Source: JACVRM01 sp963809765 (GTDB lineage Bacteria > Actinomycetota > Thermoleophilia > Gaiellales > Gaiellaceae). Taken from it: a stretch of DNA of 64,000 nucleotides. Of this stretch, positions 17,705 through 25,343 are shown piece by piece; position 1 is the first letter of the stretch; each line of letters starts with the position of its first letter. The stretch spans positions 620,001-684,000 of the forward strand of contig CAWEKT010000003.1 in NCBI GenBank assembly GCA_963809765.1, read 5' to 3'. The position numbers and the translations under genes are program-made. Under the pieces are notes generated by a model. It was not told where the DNA came from, searched no databases, and worked only from the letters and a program-made list of their open reading frames with translations.

Positions 17705-18698
17705 CGTCGCGCCGCCGCCGGCTCCTCGACTCCTCCTCCTCCTCTTCGGCGCCCGCCCCCTCGAGGTGGCGGCCCGTCTTGGCGAGGAAGACGTCGTCGA
17801 GCGTCGGCGCGTGCAGGGTCAGGTCGACGATGTCGATGCCCTCGGCATCGATGGCGCGCAGGATGTCGGGCAGGCCGAGGTCGCCGTTCGACAGCCGCAC
17901 GGCGACGCCGCGCGTGCCCGCGATCGGCTCGCCGAAGCGGGCGAGCACGGCGAGGATCCCGCCTCGGTCTGCGTCCTGGGTCGGCACCGCCTCGACGCTC
18001 GGCCGGCCGATCGTCGCCTTGAGCTCGGCCGGCGTGCCCTCGGCGACGATCCGCCCCTTGTCGATGATCCCGACGCGGTTGGCGAGCACGTCGGCCTCCT
18101 CGAGGTACTGCGTCGTCAGGAAGACGGTGACGCCCTCGTCATGCGCGAGCCGCCCGACCTCGTTCCACAGCGCGCTGCGGCTCTGCGGATCGAGCCCGGT
18201 CGTCGGCTCGTCGAGGAAGAGGATCCGCGGCTCGTGCACGAGCGCGAGCGCGAGGTCGAGGCGTCGCTTCATCCCGCCCGAGTACGTCCGGATCTTGCGG
18301 TCCCCGGCCTCGGTCAGACCGACCCGCTCGAGGAGATTCTGGGAGCGCTCGGCCCGCTGGCGCCGACCGATGGCGTGGAGCGCCATCTGCAGGTTCAGGT
18401 GCTCGCGCCCGGTCAGGAGCGGATCGAGCGCGGCCTCCTGGAGCGCCGCCCCGATCACGCGCCGTACGCTCGGGCCCTCTCGCACCACGTCGAAGCCGCC
18501 GACCCGGGCGATTCCGGCACTCGGCGGCAGCAGCGTCGTCAGCATGTGCACCGTCGTCGACTTGCCGGCCCCGTTCGGGCCGAGGAAACCGTAGATCTCG
18601 CCGTAGGCGACGGTCAGGTCGATCCCACGGACGGCGTGCACGTCCTTGAACGTGCGCTCGAGCCCCTCGACCTCGATCGCATTGAGCTTGCTCCGCAC
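17701..18698 (-). CDS. Drug-resistance type ABC exporter ATPase (DrrA family); frame break in the acidic tail
   Basis: About 330 residues. Walker A FLGPNGAGKST, Q-loop (ALQEAALD), signature YSGGMKRRLD, Walker B (ILFLDEPTTGLDPQ) and H-loop-equivalent LTTQYLEEAD are all present; Gln in place of the H-loop His is normal for DrrA. The C-terminal domain ends in LHAPTLDDVFLAKTGRHLEG and then a GAG repeat. A one-base slip in that repeat (~17735) would bring in the TGA at 17701-17703 right at the permease start. Without the slip the frame runs on through the permease genes, which is not credible. Start GTG 18698. Confidence 0.88.
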
Positions 18699-18779
18699 GG
18701 AGGCCCCAGCCTAGCCATGCCCCCTCGCAGGGCGGCCGGGACGACCGCCGATTGCCGATCCGAGACGTATGCTCGCCGC

Positions 18780-19205
18780 GTGGCTCGACGCCTGACGCTC
18801 GTGACAGCAGCCGCGTGCCTGGCCGCGGCGGGGCTCGCTCCCGCCGCCCAGGCCGCAGCGCCGCTCCGCACGGCCACCTTCAAGACGCCGTCGGGGAACA
18901 TCGGCTGCGCCGTGCACGCGTTCTCGGGCTGGTTCCTGCGCTGCGACATCCTCTCCGGCCTCGTGCCGGAGCCGCTGCGGCGCTGCGAAGGGGACTGGAC
19001 CGGCGCCTCGCTGACCCCGTCCGGCCGGAGCGGCGCGGTGTGCGCCGGCGACACGGTCTACGACCGGCGGGCGCCCGTGCTGGCCTACGGTCGCGTCTGG
19101 ACGCGCAACGGGTTCCGCTGCGTCTCGCGCAGGACCGGCCTCACGTGCACGAACACGCGCGGGCACGGCTTCGTCCTCGCGCGCGAGCACTCGCGCTTCT
19201 TCTAG
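18780..19205 (+). CDS. Secreted DUF6636-type Cys-rich small protein
   Basis: 141 residues: a signal peptide (1-27, AAAGLAPAAQA) and then the DUF6636 pattern FKTPSGNIGCAV, a middle Cys pair (RCDIL, RRCEGDW), AVCAGDTVY, and the end motif GLTCTNTRGHGFVLARE. The six cysteines in the mature part suggest three disulfides. Function unknown; the family is common in secreted proteins of actinobacteria. GTG at 18780 fits the signal peptide. Confidence 0.75.
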   Translation: MARRLTLVTAAACLAAAGLAPAAQAAAPLRTATFKTPSGNIGCAVHAFSGWFLRCDILSGLVPEPLRRCEGDWTGASLTPSGRSGAVCAGDTVYDRRAPVLAYGRVWTRNGFRCVSRRTGLTCTNTRGHGFVLAREHSRFF

Positions 19206-19213
19206 GAGCGTCG

Positions 19214-20438
19214 CTAGCTGGTCAGGTAGCGCGCGACCGCGATGTCGCCCAGCAGGCCGCCGTCGGGCGCCGACGCGCCGACAGCTACGAACTTGCCGTC
19301 GGGCTGGAGCTTCGCTGCGAACGGCGTGTCGGTTCCGCCGAAGTCGACGACGGTCGATGCGAACGTGCGGTCGTGCCGCCCGTTCGCCGTGAAGCGTGCG
19401 ACGACCCAGTCCCGCAAGTCCTGGGTCCTGCCGACGGCCACGATCCGGCCGCGGCTGTCGAGGTCCATCGCGTGCACGCCGAAGCCGACCGGGGCGAAGG
19501 CGACGCCGCGCGTGCCGAAGGTGCGGTCGAGCGACCCGTCGCGGCGGAGCTGGATGACGGCGAAGCCGCCCACGCCGTCGGCGGAGAGATGGCCGTGCAT
19601 GCCGAGCACCACCCGGCCATCGGGCCGGATCCTGGGCTTGATTGCGCCCGCCCAGTGCGCGCGGGGCGGCATGGTCACCAGCCCGTCTCCGCCGAACGTG
19701 CGATCAGGACGTCCGTCCGCGCGATAGCGGGCGACGGCGAGCGCGTAGCCCTGGGCGTGGCCGGTGGTCACCCGCGCACCGGCGACGACGATCGTTCCGC
19801 CGGGGCCCGAGATCGCCTCCCGCCACTCGATGCCGGGTGTGCGCCGCACCACCGTGCCCCGCTGCCCGAAGCGGGTATCCGCGCTGCCCGCGCCTGTGTA
19901 GCCGGCGAGAATCAGGCGGTTCCTCGCGTGAACGGCGACCACGATGCGCCCGTTGGCCCCGCGCATCAACGAGGCCGTCCGCTCCTCCCTGCCGAAGCTG
20001 CGAACGAGGCTGCCGTCGCCGGAGAAGGTCGTGTCGAGCGTGCCGTTCGAGGCGTAGCGCGCGAGCAGGAGGTCGGCTGCACCGGAGTGCCCGGCGACCA
20101 GGACGCGGCCGTCCGGCTGCACGGCGACGGCATCCGCCGCCTCCGCCCCGCCGAGATCGCTGACCACGAGGCCGTTGTCGCCGAACGCGGTGTCCGGGCG
20201 TCCGGAGCGGTCGTACCGGGCGATGGCGACGTCGCTGCCGCTGCCGCCCGCGGCCACGATCGTCCCGCCGGGGCCGAGCGCGACGGCGCCGGACCATTCG
20301 ACGCCGCCCCGATCGGTCAGGATCTTGCCCCCGGTGCCGAAGCCGCTGTCGAGCCCGCCTGGGCGCTCCGGCGGCGACCGAGGTGAGCGCGAGGACGGCA
20401 AGCGCCAGCCCCGCTCCGAGGGTCGTCCGTCGTGCCAT
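19214..20438 (-). CDS. Secreted beta-propeller protein with delta-60 repeats; one frame break
   Basis: About 407 residues. It begins with a signal peptide in one frame from the ATG at 20438. After a break near 20370 the protein continues as about seven repeats of roughly 55-60 residues, each of the form DxxFGxxG ... A.Q.DGR..VAG ... ARY..dG, as in delta-60 repeat propellers. No enzymatic motif. It ends 8 bases from the convergent DUF6636 gene. Probably an exported structural or binding protein. Confidence 0.82.
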
Positions 20439-20471
20439 GCGCCTGTATTGACTGCCCTCAGGGCAGATGAG

Positions 20472-21022
20472 TTAGTCCTCGAAGAGATGAAGGCCGCTCG
20501 CGGCGGCCTTCGGAGTGGAGCCAGCCGGGCTCGAACCGGCGACCTCATGCCTGCCAGGCATGCGCTCTCCCAACTGAGCTATGGCCCCGTTGGCTAGGCC
20601 CGTCAGTGTAGCCGCGAAGTCGTAGTCACCTGCCCAGCGAAGACCACGCTGCTGATTGTTTCGCGTCGGGCCGAGCCGCAGGAGCAGCGACGGATGGCCC
20701 TCGAAGTCAGCCGGGGTCAGGAGAAAGGAGCGTTCGAAGTCTCCGCGAGTACGCGGCCACAAGATCGATCTCCTCGGCCGTGTACGTGGTTCTGCGGTAG
20801 CCATGTCCCGTGCGGCGAGACGTCCGGCAGTTGACTACGAGCACGTCGCCGCGGGGCGCGGCCCACTTGCACTGAACGCGCAAGAAACGAGAGCCGAAGG
20901 CGAAGACCAGGTCATAGCGCGTTCCCTCGGCGAGAGGCTTGAGCACCGTGACGCCGAGGCGAGTTGCCTCGTGCGGCGATCGCCATCTCGGCAATCGCGC
21001 CCTTCTGATCGGGAGTGAGCAC
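20472..21022 (-). CDS. Group I intron-associated type PD-(D/E)XK endonuclease ORF that reads through tRNA-Ala; two frame breaks
   Basis: About 184 residues after joining three frames. GTG 21022 begins LTPDQKGAIAEMAIAA. A break near 20985 leads to the nuclease core: RYDLVFAFGSRFLRVQCKWA supplies the D...(E/Q)xK residues. A second break near 20745 leads to DFERSFLLTPADFEG and NNQQRGLRWAGDYDF. The frame then passes in phase through the whole tRNA-Ala gene (its translation is GAIAQLGERMPGRHEVAGSS) and stops 42 bases beyond it. The domain matches the I-Ssp6803I-like nucleases linked to tRNA introns, but no intron is visible here. Domesticated or decayed homing nuclease is inference. Confidence 0.72.
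20516..20588 (-). tRNA. tRNA-Ala (GGC)
   Basis: 73-base cloverleaf on the minus strand. The acceptor stem has one G-U pair, the D-arm is GCTC/GAGC, anticodon stem CATGC/GCATG holds loop CTGGCAG (anticodon GGC), and the T-arm loop is TTCGAGC. The CCA end is not encoded. It lies entirely inside the 3' part of the nuclease ORF on the same strand. Confidence 0.95.
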
Positions 21023-21053
21023 CCAGACAGTCTAGTTGTCGCATCGGACAACG

Positions 21054-21411
21054 CTAGACGGCCGCGGCGCTCGACGTCCACCGACGGCACGTCGCCCCAG
21101 AGGTCCTCGAGCCGGTAGTAGTCGCGCATCTCCGGCGTGAAGACGTGCAGGACGGCGTCGAGGTAGTCGGCGATGATCCAGCCGCCGCCGCCCTGGCCCT
21201 CGACCGCGCGCGGGAGCAGCCCGTCGTCGTGCTTCAGGCGCTCGTGCACCTCGTCGTAGATCGCGACCGTCTGCCTCGGGTTGCGCCCGCTGCAGATGAC
21301 CATGAAGTCCGTGTAGACGGCGACGGGCCGCATGTCGAGGATGACGACGTCTTCGGCCAGCTTCTCCTGAGCGAGAGCGGCGATGCGGCGTGCGAGTTCG
21401 AGTGGCGTCAG
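21054..21411 (-). CDS. rsfS: Ribosomal silencing factor RsfS
   Basis: About 119 residues. RsfS binds uL14 and blocks subunit joining in starvation. The core is clear: VYTDFMVICSGRNPRQ, a GWIIADYLDAVLHVF segment, and MRDYYRLEDLWGDVPSVDV. In frame no ATG, GTG or TTG exists between the nadD stop and the conserved start of the fold; the best start is CTG 21411-21409. The frame runs open past the normal end into the nuclease gene; a one-base slip just after SVDVE would give the TAG at 21054-21056 and a normal length. Directly downstream of nadD, the usual neighbour. Confidence 0.85.
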
Positions 21412-21439
21412 TAGCGGTCCCGTGCCCCCTGCGACCGGC

Positions 21440-22044
21440 TCAGTGTAGCGGCGCCGGCGGCGCGTCCCGGTAGAGCCCGAGCTCCGCGATCAGGCGCTCG
21501 ACAGCGGGCGGCACGAGGCCCTCGATGGGCTCGCCGGCGGCGATGCGGCGGCGGATGTCGGTCGACGAGACGGCCACCGGCTCCAGCTCGAAGAAGGACA
21601 CCTGCTCGGGGAGCTCGACGGCCGCCAGCACCTCGTCCAGCTCCGCCAGGTCGTAGCCCGGGCGTGTGGCCACGCCGAGCCGCGCGATGCGCAGCACGTC
21701 GTTCGGCCGCTCCCAGGAGAGGAAGTCGGCGAAGCGGTCGGCGCCGACGAGGAAGACCAGCTCGCCGTAGCGCTCGCTGCACCCAGCGGACGGTCTCGAA
21801 CGAGTAGGCCGGCTGCGGCCGGTCGACGTCGATCCGCGACACCTCGGCACGGTCGACGTCCGCGAAGGCGGCCTCGGCGAGCCGCACCCTGAGCTCCGGG
21901 TCGGAGGCGACGGCCTTGCCGGGCGTGCGTCCCGTCGGCGCGACCAGCAGCGCGCTCGAGGGCGAAGTGGTCGATGCCGGCCCGCGCCAGGGCGACGTGG
22001 CCCACGTGTGGTGGGTCGAAGGTGCCGCCGAGAACGCCGATCAT
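21440..22044 (-). CDS. nadD: Nicotinate-nucleotide adenylyltransferase NadD; two frame breaks
   Basis: About 200 residues. NadD makes deamido-NAD from nicotinate mononucleotide and ATP. The ATG at 22044 begins IGVLGGTFDPPHVGHV, the nucleotidyl-transferase motif. A break near 21965 moves to RLAEAAFADVDRAEVSRID, and a second near 21780 to GELVFLVGADRFADFLSWE and the C-terminal motif PVAVSSTDIRRRIAAGE. All family motifs are present once the breaks are mended. It sits between an APH-like kinase gene and rsfS. Confidence 0.88.
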
Positions 22045-22072
22045 CGCTCGCCCGTCCGCACGCGCGCCGAGC

Positions 22073-22950
22073 CTAGTCACCCACTCGCGGCGAGGGCAGG
22101 TCGAGCTTCTCGGCCGCCCACGCCAGCGCCGGCGCGACCAGATCGGCCTGATCCTGGCGCAGCGTCGAATCCGGCAGGCGCCCACGCTGGCAACGGCTCG
22201 AGCGCCTGGAGCGCCATGGAGACGGCGATCTCGGCCGCATAGGCGCCTTCCTCGGGAAAGTCGACAGCGACGGCGCGGCCGTCCTCGACGCGGATCGTGA
22301 AGAGGGCGTACGCGAGGTCGATGCGGCGGTCGCCGCGGACGGCGGCGCCCCAGTCGACGAGCAGTGGTCGGTCGCCCTGGAAGCAGATGTTCCCGCCCCA
22401 GATGTCGTAGTGGACGAGATCGTCGCCGACGCGCTGCAGGGTGCGCTCGCCGGCCACGCAGCGCCGGCAGAGCCTCGTGGAGCCAGTCGGAGCTGCACGC
22501 ACCGAGGGAGAGGAACGCCTCCGGCGAGGCCGCCACGCGCTCCCAGAGGCCGGTCTCGCGCTCGCGGAGCGCGGGGAGGCCCTCCGGCGGCTCCCAGGTC
22601 GCCACCTGCCGGACGGCATCCAGGAACGGCGCCACGTCCTCGGGGTACGGCGGCGGCCAGGTCGCGGAGCTCAGGTCCTCGATCGCGAGCACCGCCAGGC
22701 GCTCGTCCGCGTACGAGCCGAGCAGCTCGGGCATGAACGTGGCCTGCATCGCACGGTAGACGTCGACCTCGACGCGCAGCATCGGGTCGTCGCCGGCCTT
22801 CACGAAGGCGCGCGTGCCGTCGGAGAGCTCGACGAGCCACCGGTCCGCGTTCGTGTAGCCGCCGGTCGCGACCGACCGGGCGGACTGTGGCCGCACCCCG
22901 AGGGCCAGCGCGGTCGCGTCCGCCGCATCCGGCCGGGGCTCCGTAGTCAG
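22073..22950 (-). CDS. Aminoglycoside phosphotransferase (APH)-like kinase; two frame breaks
   Basis: About 290 residues of APH/choline-kinase fold. VATGGYTNADRWLVEL takes the place of the P-loop, RAFVKAGDD holds the ATP-binding Lys, DDLVHYDIWGGNICF is the catalytic loop (HxD...N with Tyr inserted), and LLVDWGAAVRGDRRID is the metal site. Breaks lie near 22455 and 22190; the last segment reads LVAPALAWAAEKLDLP before the TAG at 22073. In frame the first codon after obgE is CTG (22950-22948), overlapping the obgE stop as CTGA; no ATG, GTG or TTG lies close. Substrate unknown: antibiotic, sugar or choline-like. Confidence 0.8.
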
Positions 22951-24180
22951 TCGAGCTCCAGCGTCTCGTCCCCGACGACGACCTCGTCGCCCGACTTCGA
23001 CCCCCGCCGCTCGCAGGACGCGCTCCAGCTCCTCCGGATCGGCAGGCGGACGTCCGGCGACGCGGTACCCCTGGTCGGTGCGCAGGACGCGGTACGAGCG
23101 GCGCCGGGGCTGCGGCCGGTAGACGAGGAAGTCCGCCATCGTCTCCGCACCTTCGGTGACGACCGGCTGCTCCGCCGGCGGGACGAGCTCGAAGAGGCCG
23201 CGCCGGAAGGCCTCCACGCCCTCGCCGGTCGCACAGGAGAGGCGATAGACGCGCAGGATGCGCTCGTCCGCGACCTCGAAGGGCGGCGGCTCGGGCAGCA
23301 GGTCGATCTTGTTGAGCACGACGATCTGCGGCCGCTCGTCGAGGCCCGCGCCGTACGCGCCGAGCTCCGCGTCGATCGTGCGCCAGGCGTCCTCGGCGTC
23401 GCCCGAGGCGTCGATCACGTGCACCAGCGCGCGGGCGCGCTCGAGGTGGGCCAGGAACTCGTGACCCAGGCCGACGCCCTCGCTCGCGCCCTCGATCAGG
23501 CCGGGGACATCCGCGACCACGAGCTGTCGCCCGTCGGGCGCGTCCACCGTGCCGAGGATCGGCTGGAGCGTCGTGAACGGGTACGCGGCGACCTTCGGCC
23601 GCGCGTTCGAGATGCGCGCGATGAGCGACGACTTGCCCGCGTTCGGCAACCCCACGAGGGCGGCATCCGCGAGCAGCTTGAGCCGCAGCTCGAGCTCGCC
23701 GCTCTCCCCGGGCAGCCCGGTCTCGGCAAAGCGCGGCGCCTGACGTACGGGCGTCGTGAAGTGGCGGTTGCCACGGCCGCCGGTGCCGCCGCGCGCGACC
23801 ACGATCCGAGCCTGCCCGTGGGCCAGGTCGGCGATGATCTCGCCGCCCTCGTCCAGAACCTGCGTCCCGACAGGGACGACGAGCTCGACGTCGTCGCCGT
23901 CCGCCCCGTGCTTGTTCGCTCCGCCGCCCGGGCCCCCGCTGCTGGCGCGGAAGCGCCGCCGCGAGCGGAACGCCGAAAGGTCACGTCGATCCGGATCGGC
24001 GCGCAGCACGACATCGCCGCCCCGGCCACCGTCTCCCCCGTCGGGGCCGCCTCGGGGAACGTACTTCTCGCGGCGGAAGCTCACCGCGCCGTCGCCGCCG
24101 CGGCCGGCCTCGACCTCGATGTGGGCGCGGTCGGCGAGGCGTGACTCGCGGGCACGGCCGGACTCGCGCTGCCGGGTCAT
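22947..24180 (-). CDS. obgE: GTPase ObgE/CgtA; frame break near the C-terminus
   Basis: About 410 residues. A ribosome-assembly and stress GTPase. The Obg domain has AGRGGDGAVSFRREKYVPRG and the Gly-rich GGDGGRGGDV. The G domain shows GLPNAGKSSL, the PFTTL switch, DVPGLIEGA, NKID and SCATGEG. A C-terminal OCT domain follows (YRPQPRRRSYRVLRTDQGYR). A break near 23000 is needed to reach the usual end (SGDEVVVGDETLELD). It lies downstream of rpmA, as in most bacteria. The ATG at 24180 gives an N-terminal extension of about 17 residues; the true start may be later. Confidence 0.93.
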
Positions 24181-24250
24181 GCTCCGGGACGGCGAGGCGC
24201 CCGTCTGGCGGGCGGCATGGGCACCGGTGTTCGCCTCGCGCCGGCCGGCG

Positions 24251-24502
24251 TCAGTCGGATGTCACCGAGACGTAGCGGCGCTCGCCGCTCGCCCGGAACA
24301 CGACGGTGCCGTCGCGCTTCGCAAAGATCGTGTCGTCGTGGCCGATGCCGACTCCCTGACCGGGGCGAAACCGCGTGCCCCGCTGGCGGACGATGATCGC
24401 CCCGGCGCGCACCGGCTGGCCGCCGAACACCTTGACGCCGAGCCGCTTGGACTGCGAGTCGCGCCCGTTCTTCGAGGAGCCGAGCCCCTTCTTGTGTGCC
24501 AT
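24251..24502 (-). CDS. rpmA: Large ribosomal subunit protein bL27
   Basis: 83 residues with the full bL27 pattern: AHKKGLGSSKNGRDSQSKRL at the N-terminus (reaching the peptidyl-transferase centre), VKVFGGQPVRAGAIIVRQRG and FRPGQGVGIGHDDTIFA. It starts with MAHKKG, so no N-terminal cleavage as in Firmicutes is needed. Its ATG overlaps the rplU stop as TGATG. Confidence 0.97.
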   Translation of the reverse strand: MAHKKGLGSSKNGRDSQSKRLGVKVFGGQPVRAGAIIVRQRGTRFRPGQGVGIGHDDTIFAKRDGTVVFRASGERRYVSVTSD

Positions 24503-25055
24503 CAGTCCTCCTCTTTCTCGAGCGCCGACTCCAGCGCCGAGACCGCGCCCTTGCGGTCGGCGTGCTTGCGCTCGTAGGCCAGCGCCGCCTCGATCTCTGC
24601 CCGGCTCCAGCTCTTCACCGCGCCGCCGATCGCCGCGACCGTCATGTCCTCGTAGCCCTGTGGCAGACCTGCGGGCGCGCTCGGCGCCTCCTTGGCCTTC
24701 TTGGCAGGGGCATCCTCGGTCTTCGGCGCGCTCTTGGCCGGTGCCTTGCGCGCACGCGCGCCGGCGGCCGCGATCGACTGGATCTCGATCTCGGAGAGCT
24801 TCGCCCGGAACCCGGTGTGCCGGCGGTAGCCGGTGCGGCTTGCTTGTACTTGCCGATCCGAATCTTCGGGCCGAGCGTGTGCCCGACCACCTGCGCGGTC
24901 ACGGTGGCGTCGTCCGAGCCCCCGTCGCCCCCGACGAACAGGACGTCCGGCGAGAAGGTCGCGTCAGCGTCGAGCTTCAGGTGGTCGACGAGCAGGCGCT
25001 GCCCCTCGCTGACGCGGTACTGCTTGCCACCGACTCTGATGATCGCGTAGGTCAT
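24502..25055 (-). CDS. rplU: Large ribosomal subunit protein bL21 with a C-terminal helical extension; one frame break
   Basis: About 185 residues, against ~103 for standard bL21. Residues 1-100 are classic bL21 (YAIIRVGGKQYRVSEGQ, GPKIRIGKYK, then YRRHTGFR after a one-base break near 24840). It continues through a Lys/Ala/Pro-rich linker (ARARKAPAKSAPKTEDAPAK) into a compact region: GLPQGYEDMTVAAIGGAV, SWSRAEIEAALAYERKHADR and GAVSALESALEKEED. The extension looks like a short helical hairpin seen as a tail on various actinobacterial proteins; that comparison is from memory. The stop overlaps rpmA by one base, which proves that the extended frame is the real one. Confidence 0.92.
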
Positions 25056-25265
25056 GGCTCGTTAGACGCAAAGAACGCGGGCCGTGCCCGCGAGCATCGC
25101 AGTGTAGCGCGAGTGACCGCGAGTGGTGCGGCCCTGGAACGCCCGCGCAGGCGGGCACAGAGCGTCGAGACGGGCCCGTAACTGGCGCGATTTCGGCGCC
25201 GCGTCGTGACAGACTCGTGCGGGGTTCGACGGTAGGCTCGCTCCCGAGCGGGATCGTGGGAGCGT

Positions 25266-25286
25266 CCCCCCACCCAAGGGCGGGGG
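25266..25286 (-). terminator. Possible terminator hairpin between rne and rplU
   Basis: On the minus strand the RNA can form a 9-bp stem, CCCCCGCCC with GGGUGGGGG (one G-U pair), around a two-base loop. It lies about 60 bases after the rne stop. No U-run follows, as is common for actinobacterial hairpins. On the plus strand the same site would carry an A-C mismatch, so the minus orientation is favoured. Confidence 0.4.
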
Positions 25287-25343
25287 TATGACCGGGTGGA
25301 CACGGCCGTTTAGGACATGTCCCGGCGGCGGTCGGCCGGGCTT

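Noticed and set aside
15957..18698. A 913-codon frame suggesting an ATPase-permease fusion
   Set aside because: The middle is a shadow of the first permease gene; ATPase and permeases are separate coupled genes with a slip in the GAG repeat.
20472..20804. Separate small gene ending after tRNA-Ala
   Set aside because: It is the C-terminal part of the nuclease ORF in a shifted frame; the first 20 codons are a shadow.
22441..24144. Long plus-strand open frame opposite obgE and the kinase
   Set aside because: Composition is that of an antisense high-GC frame with no domain, and the minus-strand genes are certain.
25056..25303. Possible small genes or a known L21 leader upstream of rplU
   Set aside because: Frames are Arg-rich without ribosome sites, and I cannot match the sequence to a known leader structure; only a generic hairpin is visible.
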